Source of the DNA: Streptomyces paludis
Lineage (GTDB): Bacteria > Actinomycetota > Actinomycetes > Streptomycetales > Streptomycetaceae
NCBI RefSeq assembly: GCF_003344965.1
Contig: NZ_CP031194.1
Span: 2,790,001-2,854,000 of the forward strand
Direction: 5' to 3'
DNA length: 64,000 bases
Below the pieces are notes generated by a model that was given only the letters and a program-made list of their open reading frames with translations, did not search any database and had not been told where the DNA came from. Positions within the stretch are counted from its first letter, which is position 1. The number at the start of each line of letters is the position of its first letter. A program made the position numbers and the translations under genes. Below are positions 8,803 to 17,623 of this stretch, one piece after another.

Positions 8803-8967
8803 TCAGCGCGTTTCGCGGTGCGCGGTGTGCGAGTTGCAGCGCGGGCAGTGCTTCTTCATCTCAAGACGGTCCGGGTTGTTACGCCGGTTCTTCTTGGTGA
8901 TGTAGTTCCGCTCCTTGCACTCCACGCAGGCCAGCGTGATCTTCGGGCGGACGTCGGTGGCAGCCAC
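8803..8967 (-). CDS. rpmG: 50S ribosomal protein L33
   Basis: L33 (54 residues) is a small 50S protein near the E site. It reads [44 protein letters not shown] in order. It keeps both zinc-binding CxxC pairs (CVEC and CPRC), so it is the zinc-containing form; streptomycetes often also carry a cysteine-free copy elsewhere. The GTG at 8967 has AGGAGCA upstream. It follows two tRNA genes on the same strand. Confidence 0.95.
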
Positions 8968-9060
8968 GTGAGTGCTCCTTGGACGGACAACGGATGAACG
9001 GATGAACGCATAAAAGAGTAGCCGATCGAAGGACCGACCCCACAATCGGCTACTTTTGTG

Positions 9061-9133
9061 TAGCGGTGACCGGACTTGAACCGGTGACACAGCGATTATG
9101 AGCCGCTTGCTCTACCGACTGAGCTACACCGCT
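9061..9133 (-). tRNA. tRNA-Met (anticodon CAT)
   Basis: A 73-nt cloverleaf reads on the minus strand. The acceptor AGCGGTG/CACCGCT is fully paired, the anticodon stem AGCGG/TCGCT encloses CTCATAA, and the T-loop is TTCAAGT with discriminator A. The fully paired acceptor end points to elongator tRNA-Met rather than the initiator. CAT could also mark a tRNA-Ile with a modified C. Confidence 0.93.
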
Positions 9134-9135
9134 TC

Positions 9136-9178
9136 GATGTTGGTTCTCCTCGCCCGAAGGCGAGGATCACCGAACATC
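9136..9178 (-). other. Spacer hairpin between tRNA-Thr and tRNA-Met
   Basis: The spacer folds into a long hairpin: TCCTCGCC (9147-9154) pairs with GGCGAGGA (9159-9166) around CGAA, with outer pairing of GATGTT and AACATC. It probably marks processing of a common tRNA precursor. Confidence 0.5.
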
Positions 9179-9180
9179 TG

Positions 9181-9253
9181 AGCCCCAATACGGAATCGAA
9201 CCGTAGACCTTCTCCTTACCATGGAGACGCTCTACCGACTGAGCTATTGGGGC
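9181..9253 (-). tRNA. tRNA-Thr (anticodon GGT)
   Basis: A 73-nt cloverleaf reads on the minus strand. The acceptor GCCCCAA/TTGGGGC, D-arm GCTCAGTCGGTAGAGC, anticodon stem TCTCC/GGAGA enclosing ATGGTAA, and T-loop TTCGATT are all present. The discriminator base is T. Confidence 0.95.
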
Positions 9254-9481
9254 GAGCGATGAAGACATTACACGGTCGGCTGCCGATCGCCCAAATCCGT
9301 TTCAACGGCCTCTTCCCCGTGCCTCACCAGGGCCCCATCGGCCCCACCGGTGGGCTCGCCGGTACGACTATTCCGCTCCTCCTTCGCTCCTCCTCGAAGC
9401 GCGGCGGGGCCGCCCCTAGGCTCGACCGCACCGCGTGATCCTCCCCACGTTCCGCTGCCCCTCTTGCACCTCCGGAGCCCG

Positions 9482-10795
9482 ATGCCCGACAGCCCACCGC
9501 AGCCGTCCGACGACGCCACGGCCGACACCACCGCGCTCGTCCTGTGCGGCGCCCGGCTCGCCGACGGCAGGACCGTCGACGTACGGCTCGCCGCCGGCCG
9601 GATCGAGGCGGTGGGCACGGCCGGCAGCCTCACCGTGTACGGCACCCGGGTCGACCTCACCGGCTTCCTGCTGCTCCCGGCCCCCGCCGAACCCCACGCC
9701 CACGGCGACACCGCCCTCACGGCACTGCCCCCGGGCGGGGGTACGGGCGGGCATCCGTCCGGGCCGGCCGGGCCCGTCTCGTACGCCCCGGAGGATGTCC
9801 AGCGCCGCGCCACCGAGGCCACCCTGCTCCAGCTCGGGCACGGCGCGACCGCGGTCCGCGCGCACGTACGGATCGGCGAGCGGCAGCGGCTGGGCCGGCT
9901 GGAGGCGGTGCTCCAGGCGCGGCGGTCGCTGCGCGGGCTCGCCGATCTGACCGCCGTCGCGGTGCCCCGGCTGCTGACGGGCGTGGCCGGCGCCGACGGG
10001 CGGGCGATGCTGCGCGACGCGGTCAAGATGGGCGCGGGCGTGGTGGGCGGCTGCCCGGATCTCGACCCGGATCCGGCGGGGTACGCGGAAGCGGTGCTGG
10101 AGGTGGCCGCCGAGCACGGCTGTCCCGTCGATCTGCACACGGACGGCGCCGATCCGGTACGGCTCGCGGCGCTGGCCGCCATGGCGGGCGGGGTGCGGCA
10201 GGGCGTGACGCTCGGGCCGTGCGCGGGGCTGGCCCGGCTGCCGGCCGAGGTGGCGGCGCGGGCGGCGGAGCGGCTGGCGGCGGCCGGGGTGACGGTGGTG
10301 TGCCTGCCGCAGGGCACATGCGGCGGCGCGGAGCGCGCGGGCGATCCGGTCCGTGCGCGGGCGCGGAGCGCGGAGCGGGGGCGCGGGGTCGCGCCCGTAC
10401 GGCTGCTGCGGGCGGCCGGGGTACGGGTCGCGGCGGGCGGTGGCGCGCTGCGGGACCTCGCGAACCCGGTGGGGCGCGGGGATCCGCTGGAGGCCGCGTA
10501 TCTGCTGGCTTCCCGGAGCGGGCTGCGGGCGGCGGACGCGTACGGCGCGGTGAGCGCGGCGGCGCGGGCCGCGATGGGGCTGGCCGAGGTGCGGGTGGAG
10601 GCGGGTTTCCCGGCCGAGCTGCTGGCGGTGCGCGGGGACAGCGTCGAGGGCGCGCTCTCGCTGGCGTACAGCCGGATCGTCATCCACCGGGGCCGGGTGG
10701 TGGCGCGGACGAGCGCGGTGCGGGAGTACTGCGACTCGGCGGCGGTGGCGGCGCTGGAGCTGCCGCGGCAGGGCCGCTCCGACCTCGGCGCCTGA
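9482..10795 (+). CDS. Amidohydrolase/cytosine deaminase-like protein with degraded metal site
   Basis: This 437-residue protein has the overall layout of a cytosine deaminase-type amidohydrolase: a beta-sandwich start (VLCGARLADGRTVDVRLAAGRIEAVG), a TIM barrel and a closing ARTSAVREY strand. The first metal pair survives (EPHAHGD). The second motif reads DLHTDG rather than HxDE, the expected His block reads VTLGPCAGL, and the late catalytic Asp region reads AAGGGALRDLANPVG. At least three catalytic positions therefore seem lost and it may be inactive or do another job. GGAG lies just before the ATG at 9482. The SDR-type gene follows 54 bases later on the same strand. Confidence 0.75.
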   Translation: MPDSPPQPSDDATADTTALVLCGARLADGRTVDVRLAAGRIEAVGTAGSLTVYGTRVDLTGFLLLPAPAEPHAHGDTALTALPPGGGTGGHPSGPAGPVSYAPEDVQRRATEATLLQLGHGATAVRAHVRIGERQRLGRLEAVLQARRSLRGLADLTAVAVPRLLTGVAGADGRAMLRDAVKMGAGVVGGCPDLDPDPAGYAEAVLEVAAEHGCPVDLHTDGADPVRLAALAAMAGGVRQGVTLGPCAGLARLPAEVAARAAERLAAAGVTVVCLPQGTCGGAERAGDPVRARARSAERGRGVAPVRLLRAAGVRVAAGGGALRDLANPVGRGDPLEAAYLLASRSGLRAADAYGAVSAAARAAMGLAEVRVEAGFPAELLAVRGDSVEGALSLAYSRIVIHRGRVVARTSAVREYCDSAAVAALELPRQGRSDLGA

Positions 10796-10849
10796 GCGCG
10801 TACGTCTGCGGTACGTCACCGGGGATGGTGTCCGGCGTACGGTCTGATC

Positions 10850-11512
10850 ATGCGAATCGTGATTGCCGGAGGACATGGACAGATCGCGCTGCGGCTGGAG
10901 CGGCTGCTCAGCGCGCGCGGGCATGAGGCCGTGGGGGTGATCCGCGCCGCCGGGCAGGCGGACGACCTGCGGGCGACCGGCGCGGAACCGGTCGTGCTGG
11001 ACCTGGAGTCGGCCTCGGTGGACGAGGTCGCCGGGGTGCTGGAGGGCGCGGACGCCGCGGTCTTCGCGGCGGGCGCGGGCGGGGGCAGCGGGGCGGCCCG
11101 CAAGGAGACGGTGGACCGGGGCGCGGCGGTGCTCTTCGCGGACGCGGCGGAGCGCGCGGGCGTACGCCGGTTTGTGGTGGTCTCCTCGATGGGCGCGGAC
11201 CCGGACCGCGCGGGCGGCGAGGTCTTCGACGCGTACCAGCGCGCGAAGGGCGCGGCGGACGTGTACGTGCGGTCAAGGACCGCGCTGGACTGGACGATTC
11301 TGCGGCCGGGCCTGCTGACGGACGACGCGGGTACGGGACTTGTCGCGCTGGAGGCGTCAACGGGGCGCGGTCCGGTGCCGCGTGACGATGTGGCGGCGGT
11401 TCTGGCGGAGCTGCTGGAGACGCCGGGGACGGCCGGTCTGACGCTGGAGCTGATCAGCGGCGCGGTGCCGGTGGCGGACGCGGTGACGGCGGCGGCGGAC
11501 GGCCGTTCCTGA
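10850..11512 (+). CDS. NAD(P)-binding Rossmann reductase (atypical SDR)
   Basis: This 220-residue protein has an NAD(P)-binding Rossmann fold of the atypical short-chain dehydrogenase type (YwnB/NmrA-like). The dinucleotide loop is IAGGHGQIALRLERLL, followed by VVLDLES, VVVSSMGADPD and the YQRAKGAAD segment that corresponds to the active-site Tyr-x3-Lys; the C-terminal half is short. The substrate cannot be read from sequence. It may be cotranscribed with the amidohydrolase-like gene upstream and ends at its own hairpin. Confidence 0.8.
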   Translation: MRIVIAGGHGQIALRLERLLSARGHEAVGVIRAAGQADDLRATGAEPVVLDLESASVDEVAGVLEGADAAVFAAGAGGGSGAARKETVDRGAAVLFADAAERAGVRRFVVVSSMGADPDRAGGEVFDAYQRAKGAADVYVRSRTALDWTILRPGLLTDDAGTGLVALEASTGRGPVPRDDVAAVLAELLETPGTAGLTLELISGAVPVADAVTAAADGRS

Positions 11513-11522
11513 CCGGTTCGGG

Positions 11523-11559
11523 ACCGTTCGGGGGCGGCTCCGGGCCGCTTCCGAACGGT
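11523..11559 (+). terminator. Terminator after the Rossmann reductase gene
   Basis: ACCGTTCGG (11523-11531) pairs with CCGAACGGT (11551-11559), with further GCGGC/GCCGC pairing inside. It starts 11 bases after the stop codon. Confidence 0.75.
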
Positions 11560-11570
11560 TCCGGGCGTAC

Positions 11571-11613
11571 GAAAAATGGCCTCCGCCTCACGTTTCCGTG
11601 AAGCGGAGGCCAT
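11571..11613 (-). terminator. Terminator after tRNA-Tyr
   Basis: ATGGCCTCCGC (11576-11586) pairs with GCGGAGGCCAT (11603-11613), with further pairing inside. ATTTTTC follows on the minus strand, just after the tRNA-Tyr 3' end. It may also back up the plus-strand terminator. Confidence 0.85.
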
Positions 11614-11623
11614 CTCTCTCGTG

Positions 11624-11705
11624 TGGCGGCGCCAGGATTCGAACCTGGGAAGGCTAAGCCGGCGGATTTACAGTCCGCTCCCATTGGCCACTCGGGCACA
11701 CCGCC
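11624..11705 (-). tRNA. tRNA-Tyr (anticodon GTA)
   Basis: An 82-nt class II tRNA with a long variable arm reads on the minus strand. The acceptor GGCGGTG pairs with CGCCGCC (one G-T pair), the anticodon stem GCGGA/TCCGC encloses CTGTAAA, and the T-loop is TTCGAAT. The discriminator base is A and CCA is not encoded. Confidence 0.95.
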
Positions 11706-11888
11706 ATGGGATGTCGCTGCCGTGAGGATCATCGCTGGTGGGCGGTGCTCCGTGGCAACGACGTAAACAATACCCGATGCCCGGGGGTGCTCCGCCACTG
11801 CTTTGATCAGCGCTGGGCGCGGGCGCGGGTGACTAGGCTTTACGGCAGCACTGCACCCCGCAGCACCGATGACAAGGAGCCACAGGAC

Positions 11889-12377
11889 ATGGCCGACTCC
11901 AGTTTCGACATCGTCTCGAAGGTCGAGCGGCAGGAGATCGACAACGCGCTCAACCAGGCATCGAAGGAACTCGCCCAGCGCTACGACTTCAAGAACGTCG
12001 GGGCCTCGATCGGCTGGTCCGGCGAGAAGATCCTGATGCAGGCGAACTCCGAGGAGCGGGTCGCCGCGATCCTCGATGTCTTCCAGTCCAAGCTGATCAA
12101 GCGCGGTATCTCGCTGAAGGCGCTGGACGCCGGCGAGCCGCAGCTGTCCGGCAAGGAGTACAAGATCTTCGCCTCGATCGAGGAGGGCATCTCCCAGGAC
12201 AACGCGAAGAAGGTCGCGAAGTTCATCCGTGACGAGGGCCCCAAGGGCATCAAGGCGCAGGTCCAGGGCGATGAGCTGCGCGTCAGCTCGAAGAGCCGCG
12301 ACGACCTCCAGACGGTGATCGCGCTGCTCAAGGGCCAGGACTTCGACTTCGCGCTCCAGTTCGTGAACTACCGCTGA
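11889..12377 (+). CDS. YajQ-family nucleotide-binding protein
   Basis: This protein (162 residues, the normal family length) begins [28 protein letters not shown] and has the two-ferredoxin-fold layout ending [10 protein letters not shown]. Members bind nucleotides, and a Xanthomonas homologue binds cyclic di-GMP; the role in Streptomyces is not settled. AAGGAG lies nine bases before the ATG at 11889. The gene stands alone between tRNA-Tyr and a strong hairpin. Confidence 0.92.
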   Translation: MADSSFDIVSKVERQEIDNALNQASKELAQRYDFKNVGASIGWSGEKILMQANSEERVAAILDVFQSKLIKRGISLKALDAGEPQLSGKEYKIFASIEEGISQDNAKKVAKFIRDEGPKGIKAQVQGDELRVSSKSRDDLQTVIALLKGQDFDFALQFVNYR

Positions 12378-12402
12378 CGCCTGCCGACGGCCGCCGTCTC
12401 CC

Positions 12403-12426
12403 GGCCGCCGCCACACGGCGGCGGCC
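12403..12426 (+). terminator. Terminator after the YajQ gene
   Basis: GGCCGCCGCC (12403-12412) and GGCGGCGGCC (12417-12426) form a perfect 10-bp GC stem with loop ACAC, 25 bases after the stop codon. Confidence 0.75.
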
Positions 12427-12436
12427 CGCGAGGGCG

Positions 12437-12514
12437 CCGTAACCGCTCGCGCCGTAACCGCTCGCCGTACCCGCTCGCCCTGCCTGCTCTCCGTACCGCT
12501 CTCCGTACCGCTCA
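12437..12514. repeat. Degenerate CCGTAnCCGCTC direct repeats
   Basis: Five copies of a 12-13-bp unit (CCGTAACCGCTCG twice, CCGTACCCGCTCG once, CCGTACCGCTCT/A twice) fill the space between two converging genes. The last copy touches the stop codon of the GlsB-type gene. No function is evident. Confidence 0.7.
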
Positions 12515-12781
12515 GCGGGACCGCGAGTGGCCGAAGACGATCCGGTAGCCGATCAGCAGGACAAGCGCGCCGCCGATGGCCGCCGCCCAGGTGGCGCCGT
12601 CGTAGAAGCTGTTGTTGATGGGGTGGTCGAGCCAACGGGCCGAAATCCAGCCGCCGATGAACGCGCCCGCGATCCCGATGAACGTCGTGCCGAGGATGCC
12701 GCCGGGGTCCCGGCCGGGGAGCAGAATCTTGGCGACGGCTCCGGCGAGCAGTCCGAGAATGATCCAGCCGATGATGCTCAT
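12512..12781 (-). CDS. GlsB/YeaQ/YmgE-family membrane protein
   Basis: This 89-residue protein is nearly all membrane helix: MSIIGWIILGLLAGAVAKILLPG, then TTFIGIAGAFIGGWISARWL, then AAAIGGALVLLIGYRIVFG. Gly-rich helices and the LLPGRDPGGILGT turn are typical of the transglycosylase-associated/YeaQ family, often linked to stress; the molecular role is unknown. It converges on the YajQ gene. Confidence 0.88.
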   Translation of the reverse strand: MSIIGWIILGLLAGAVAKILLPGRDPGGILGTTFIGIAGAFIGGWISARWLDHPINNSFYDGATWAAAIGGALVLLIGYRIVFGHSRSR

Positions 12782-13078
12782 GCCTTGGGTCCTGCCTTTC
12801 CGTGCTGTGTACCGGGGAAGACGTCGAGGTGGCGGCCGATGGTTGCGCGTTTTCGCAACTCACGGCGTACACACAGGAACACACAGGAAGCCTTACGCCC
12901 CGGGCCGGGCAACCCTGCGCCCCCGGGAGAGCGTCTGCCCCGGAAAGCCGCCGTCACCGCCGATGTGATCGTCGGCACCGCCGGGAACCGGGGCCGGTCA
13001 GGTTTCGTCTCAGGCGGTCGGAGCCGGATAATTGGCTTGAGCGGTGATGCGGGCGGACCTCGCGAAAGGCAAGTGATC

Positions 13079-13480
13079 ATGAAGCTCATCGAGCTGATCC
13101 TGAATGTCCTGTGGCTGGTGCTCTGCGGCATCTGGATGGCCATCGGCTATGCCATCGCCGCGATCATCTGTTTCGTCCTGATCGTGACGATCCCGTTCGG
13201 CATCGCCTCGCTGCGTATCGCCGGCTACGTACTGTGGCCCTTCGGCCGCACCACGGTCGAGCGGCCCGACGCCGGGGCGCCGTCCTTCATCGGCAACATC
13301 ATCTGGGTCGTCTGCGCGGGCTGGTGGCTGGCGCTCGGGCATCTGCTGACGAGCATCCCGCTCTTCGTCTCGATCATCGGCATCCCCTTCGGCTGGGCGA
13401 ACCTGAAGATGATCCCGGTCTCGCTGATGCCGCTGGGCCGCGAGGTCGTGTCGTCGGACGAGCGCTTCGGCGGACGCTGA
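13079..13480 (+). CDS. YccF-domain inner membrane protein
   Basis: This 133-residue membrane protein carries two YccF repeats. Each has a hydrophobic helix followed by an IPFG motif: VLIVTIPFGIASLRIAGYVLWPFGR and VSIIGIPFGWANLKMIPVSLMPLGR. Its function is unknown. The ATG at 13079 has GAAAGG upstream. Only nine bases separate its end from the converging htpX gene. Confidence 0.88.
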   Translation: MKLIELILNVLWLVLCGIWMAIGYAIAAIICFVLIVTIPFGIASLRIAGYVLWPFGRTTVERPDAGAPSFIGNIIWVVCAGWWLALGHLLTSIPLFVSIIGIPFGWANLKMIPVSLMPLGREVVSSDERFGGR

Positions 13481-13489
13481 GCAGAGGCC

Positions 13490-14353
13490 CTAGGGCCGGT
13501 GGGGGCCGGCCATCCGCTCCAGCCGGGCGATGCGCTCCGCCATCGGGGGGTGCGTGGAGAACAGCTTCGAGACCTCGCCGGGCCGGAACGGGTTCGCGAT
13601 CATCATGTGGCTCGCGGTCTCGATACGCGGCTCCGGCGGCAGCGGCAGCTGCCGCGTCCCCGTCTCCAGCTTGCGCAGCGCGCTGGCCAGCGCCAGCGGG
13701 TCGCCGGTGAGCTGGGCGCCGGCCGCGTCGGCCTCGTACTCGCGCGAGCGGCTTACCGCCAGTTGGATGACGGAGGCGGCGAGCGGGCCCAGGATCATGA
13801 GCAGCAGCATGCCGAAGAAGCCCGGGCCGTCATCGTCGTCGGAGCGGCCGAACGGGATCAGCCAGGCGAAGTTCACCAGGAACATCACCACCGAGGCGAG
13901 CGCCCCGGCGACCGAGGCGATCAGGATGTCGCGGTTGTAGACATGGCTCAGCTCATGGCCGAGGACACCGCGCAGCTCGCGCTCGTCGAGGAGCTGGAGG
14001 ATGCCCTCCGTGCAGCAGACGGCGGCGTTGCGCGGATTGCGGCCGGTGGCGAACGCGTTGGGCGCCTGGGTCGGTGAGATGTAGAGGCGCGGCATGGGCT
14101 GGCGGGCCGCCGTCGACAGCTCCCGGACGATCCGGTAGAGCTGGGGGGCCTCGAACTCGCTGACCGGGCGGGCGCGCATGGCGCGCAGGGACAGCTTGTC
14201 GCTGTTCCAGTAGGAGTACGCGTTGGTGCCGAGCGCCACGACGAGCGCGATGATCAGGCCCGTACGGCCGAAGAAGCTGCCGATCCCGATGATGAGCGCT
14301 GAGAGTGCCGCGAGGAGTACGGCGGTTTTCAGCCCGTTGTGCCGGCGGTGCAC
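13490..14353 (-). CDS. htpX: HtpX-family M48 membrane metalloprotease
   Basis: HtpX (287 residues) is a zinc endopeptidase of membrane-protein quality control. Two N-terminal helices ([22 protein letters not shown] and [10 protein letters not shown]) precede the catalytic [14 protein letters not shown] (HExxH). Two further helices and the third zinc ligand region [15 protein letters not shown] follow, and a STHPP motif lies near the end. The GTG at 14353 was chosen because TTGGAGGG lies six bases upstream; the frame is open to 14407 but that extension has no ribosome site. It lies just downstream of the nuo2 operon on the same strand, separated by a hairpin. Confidence 0.92.
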   Translation of the reverse strand: MHRRHNGLKTAVLLAALSALIIGIGSFFGRTGLIIALVVALGTNAYSYWNSDKLSLRAMRARPVSEFEAPQLYRIVRELSTAARQPMPRLYISPTQAPNAFATGRNPRNAAVCCTEGILQLLDERELRGVLGHELSHVYNRDILIASVAGALASVVMFLVNFAWLIPFGRSDDDDGPGFFGMLLLMILGPLAASVIQLAVSRSREYEADAAGAQLTGDPLALASALRKLETGTRQLPLPPEPRIETASHMMIANPFRPGEVSKLFSTHPPMAERIARLERMAGPHRP

Positions 14354-14465
14354 GGTACGCCCTCCAAGTGGTGCGGCAGGGGAACCCTTTGCCTGGTGCT
14401 GCTCCACGTCTCCAGTGGACCCTTACCTTCTGGTCAACGCGAGGCGAGCGGTCCGGGTTCCCCTC

Positions 14466-14485
14466 CGTGCCCGTACGGGCACGGC
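14466..14485 (-). terminator. Palindrome at the end of the nuo2 operon
   Basis: A perfect 20-base palindrome centred on GTAC can fold into an 8-bp hairpin. It begins 16 bases after the nuoN2 stop codon. Confidence 0.6.
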
Positions 14486-14501
14486 GCGGGGGGCCGACCG
14501 G

Positions 14502-16007
14502 TCAGAACAGGCCGGTTCCCGCGAAGCGCAGCACGAGCTGGGGCGCTCCCGACAGCACGATCCCGGCGGCGGCCGTCAGCCCGATGGCGGCGGTGATCGC
14601 GGGGGTGGCGGTGACGGTGTGCGTGCCGGTGGCGGTCTCGTCCCCGGGCGCCTGGAAGAGGACGGCCGTCCACCGGAGGTAGTAGGTGAGGCCGATCACG
14701 ACGTTGACGGCCATGACGGCGGCCAGCCAGCCGAGTCCCGCGTCCACAGCCGCGGAGAAGACGGTGACCTTGGCGAAGAGGCCGATGATCCCCGGGGGCA
14801 GTCCGGCCAGGCAGAGCAGGAAGAAGGCCAGGGCGAGGGCGGCGAAGGGCCGGCGCGCCCAGAGGCCCCGGTAGTCGGAGAGGCGGTTCAGCGGCTTCGT
14901 ACGGGCCACCAGGACTGTGACGGCGAAGGCACCGAGGTTCACGACGGCGTACATCAGGGCGTACGCGACGGTGGAGCCGACGCGCCGCTCGCCCGCGTAC
15001 GCGGCCGACGCGATCGGCACCAGCAGATAGCCCGCCTGGGCGACGGACGACCAGGCGAGCAGCCGTACGGCGCTCCACGCGCGCGTGGCCGACTGCCGGA
15101 GCGCGGCGACATTGCCGAGGGTCATGGTGAGCGCGGCGAGGACCGCGAGGAGCGGGCCCCACACGTTCCCGTACGAGGGGAACGCGACGACGGTCACCAG
15201 GATGAGGCCGGAGAAGCCGACCGCCTTGCCGACGACGGAGAGATACGCGGCGATGGGCAGGGGCGCGCCGATGTAGGTGTCGGGGACCCAGAAGTGGAAG
15301 GGGGCGGCGGCGGTCTTGAAGGCGAAGCCGACCAGGGTGAGGGCGACACCCGCCCCGGCGAGCGTCTCCAGCGGGCCGGTCCCTTCGGCGAGTTCCCCGG
15401 CGATCTCGCCGAGGTGGAGGGTGCCGGTGGCCGCGTACACGAAGCTGACGCCCAGGAGCATCACGGCGGTGGCGGTGACCGAGGAGAGGAAGAACTTGAG
15501 CGCCGCCTCGGAGGAGCGCCGGTCGCCGCGCCGGAGCCCGACCAGGGCGAACGCGGGCAGGGAGGCGACCTCCAGGGCGACGACCAGGGTGGCGAGGTCG
15601 CGCGCGGCGGGCAGCAGGGCGGCGCCGGCCGCCGAGGCGAGCAGCAGGAACCAGTACTCCCCTACGGGGAGTTCCCCGGTGTCGTGGAGCGAGAGGAGCA
15701 CGGTGAGCAGCGCTCCGCCGAGCACCAGCGCCTGGATGACGAGGGTGAAGTGGTCGGCCGTGTAGCTGCACACGCCGGGCTGGGCGGGGAGGCAGAAGGT
15801 GGCGCGGTGTCCGTCGCGCAGCGGTACGAGGGTGAGGAGCGCGGCGACGAGTCCGGCGACGGCGAGTCCGCCGAGGAGCGGCTTGCGGTGCGCCGGTACG
15901 AAGAGGTCGGCGACGAGGACGATCAGGGCGACCGTCGCCGTGAGGGTGGGGGGCGCGATCGCGAGCCAGTCGACGGACTGGACGAGGCTGGCGGCGGCCA
16001 CGGTCAC
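14502..16007 (-). CDS. nuoN2: Complex I subunit N, second copy
   Basis: NuoN2 (501 residues) is an antiporter-like proton-pumping subunit of the complex I membrane arm with about 14 helices. It shows FALVGLRRGDRRSSEAALKFFLSS, the lysine-bearing FAFKTAAAPFHFWVPDTYIGAPLPIAAYLS block, and LLAWSSVAQAGYLL, matching NuoN. It is shorter than the 550-residue NuoN of the canonical operon. The GTG at 16007 overlaps the nuoM2 stop codon (GTGA) and has AGGAGG seven bases upstream. It is the last gene of nuo2. Confidence 0.93.
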   Translation of the reverse strand: MTVAAASLVQSVDWLAIAPPTLTATVALIVLVADLFVPAHRKPLLGGLAVAGLVAALLTLVPLRDGHRATFCLPAQPGVCSYTADHFTLVIQALVLGGALLTVLLSLHDTGELPVGEYWFLLLASAAGAALLPAARDLATLVVALEVASLPAFALVGLRRGDRRSSEAALKFFLSSVTATAVMLLGVSFVYAATGTLHLGEIAGELAEGTGPLETLAGAGVALTLVGFAFKTAAAPFHFWVPDTYIGAPLPIAAYLSVVGKAVGFSGLILVTVVAFPSYGNVWGPLLAVLAALTMTLGNVAALRQSATRAWSAVRLLAWSSVAQAGYLLVPIASAAYAGERRVGSTVAYALMYAVVNLGAFAVTVLVARTKPLNRLSDYRGLWARRPFAALALAFFLLCLAGLPPGIIGLFAKVTVFSAAVDAGLGWLAAVMAVNVVIGLTYYLRWTAVLFQAPGDETATGTHTVTATPAITAAIGLTAAAGIVLSGAPQLVLRFAGTGLF

Positions 16008-17620
16008 GACTTGCCTCCTGCGAGGAGCTTCTGCACGGCGGGGTCGGTGAGGCCGAGGAGGACGGCGGGCCAGAGTCCGGCGACCACGGTGAGGACGACG
16101 AGGGGGCTCCAGGCGGCGATCTCGTAGCCGTGGATGTCGGCGGCGGGAACGCCGGGGTCCTGTTCTTTCGGGGTGACGTCTTCCTTCGGGGGGACGCCCA
16201 TGCACACGCGGCGCACGACGACCAGGAGGTACGCGGCGGTGAGCAGCGTGCCGACGGCGGCGATGGCCATGAAGGTACGGAAGGCGGGGCGGCTGAGCCC
16301 CTCGGCCGGGTCGAACGCGCCGAACAGGGTGAGCATCTCGCCCCAGAACCCGGCCAGTCCGGGCAGTCCGAGGGAGGCGACGGCGGCGAAGGCGAACAGC
16401 CCGCCGAGGCGGGGCGCCCGGCCGTAGAGCGCGGCGCCGGTCGCGCCGGCGAGGGTGTCGAGGTCGGCGGTGCCGTACCGGTCCTTGACCGCTCCGGCCA
16501 GGAAGAAGAGCAGGCCGGTGATGAGGCCGTGGGCGATGTTGGCGAAGAGCGCGCCGTTGACTCCGGTGGGGGTCATGGTCGCGATGCCGAGCAGCACGAA
16601 GCCCATGTGGCCGACGGAGGAGTAGGCGATCAGCCGTTTGAGGTCGCCGCCCGCGCCCTGCCGCGCGAGGGCGAGGCAGGCGAGGGATCCGTAGATGATG
16701 CCGGCGACGGCGAAGGCGGCGAGGCAGGGGGCGAAGGTCCGCATCCCGTCCGGCGCGATGGGCAGGACGATCCGGACGAATCCGTACGTTCCCATCTTGA
16801 GCAGGACACCGGCGAGGAGGACGGAGCCCACGGTCGGGGCGGCGGTGTGGGCGTCCGGCAGCCAGCTGTGCAGCGGCCACATCGGGGTCTTCACCGCGAG
16901 CCCGAGACCGATCGCCAGAACGGCGGTGACCTGCACGGATGTACTGAGCCCTGACCCGTTGTCAGTGGCGAGTGCCACCATGTCGAATGTGCCCGCGTTG
17001 ATTCCGATCAGCAGCAGGCCGAGCAGCATGACCACGGAACCGAGCAGGGTGTAGAGGATGAATTTCAGGGCGGCGGCCTCCCGGCCGCCGGCCACGCCTT
17101 CCGATCCGCCCCAGCGGGCGATCAGGAAGTACATGGGGATCAGCACCATCTCGAAGGCGAGGAAGAAGAGCAGCAGATCGAGGACGGCGAAGGTGGCGAG
17201 GGTGCCGGACTCCAGGACGAGCAGCAGGGCGACGAACGCCTTCGGGGACGGGCCCGTGGGCGGCTTGTAGTAGCTGTAGAGCGCGCAGAGGAAGGTCAGC
17301 AGCGCGGTCAGGACCAGAAGGGGGAGGGAAATGCCGTCGATGCCGAGGTGGATCCGCACGTCGAGTGCCGCGATCCAGCTGATGTCCGTGGTGGCCTGCA
17401 TCCTCGACGGATGGCCGTGGTCGAAGCCGAGCGCGAGGACGACCGTGGCGGCGAGGATCGCGCCGGTCACGGTGACACCGTGGCGGAGCACGGCCTGGTC
17501 GGGGCCGGTGCCGCGCAGTCCGGGCGGGGCCGGCAGAAGCGCGGCGACGGCGCCGATGAGCGGCCCGACGATGATCAACGCCAGAAGGAACTGCATCACG
17601 GACTCACTGATATCGATCAC
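16004..17620 (-). CDS. nuoM2: Complex I subunit M, second copy
   Basis: NuoM2 (538 residues) is an antiporter-like membrane-arm subunit. Conserved segments are DGISLPLLVLTALLTFLCAL, LFFLAFEMVLIPMYFLIARWGG (the buried Glu), AVKTPMWPLHSWLPDAHTAAPTVGSVLLAGVLLKMGTYG, and LKRLIAYSSVGHMGFVLLG. The GTG at 17620 lies three bases after the nuoL2 stop; VMQFLLAL with its own ATG at 17596 is an alternative. Compared with NuoM of the canonical operon it has the same core and a slightly different end. Confidence 0.94.
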   Translation of the reverse strand: MIDISESVMQFLLALIIVGPLIGAVAALLPAPPGLRGTGPDQAVLRHGVTVTGAILAATVVLALGFDHGHPSRMQATTDISWIAALDVRIHLGIDGISLPLLVLTALLTFLCALYSYYKPPTGPSPKAFVALLLVLESGTLATFAVLDLLLFFLAFEMVLIPMYFLIARWGGSEGVAGGREAAALKFILYTLLGSVVMLLGLLLIGINAGTFDMVALATDNGSGLSTSVQVTAVLAIGLGLAVKTPMWPLHSWLPDAHTAAPTVGSVLLAGVLLKMGTYGFVRIVLPIAPDGMRTFAPCLAAFAVAGIIYGSLACLALARQGAGGDLKRLIAYSSVGHMGFVLLGIATMTPTGVNGALFANIAHGLITGLLFFLAGAVKDRYGTADLDTLAGATGAALYGRAPRLGGLFAFAAVASLGLPGLAGFWGEMLTLFGAFDPAEGLSRPAFRTFMAIAAVGTLLTAAYLLVVVRRVCMGVPPKEDVTPKEQDPGVPAADIHGYEIAAWSPLVVLTVVAGLWPAVLLGLTDPAVQKLLAGGKS

Positions 17621-17623
17621 GGC

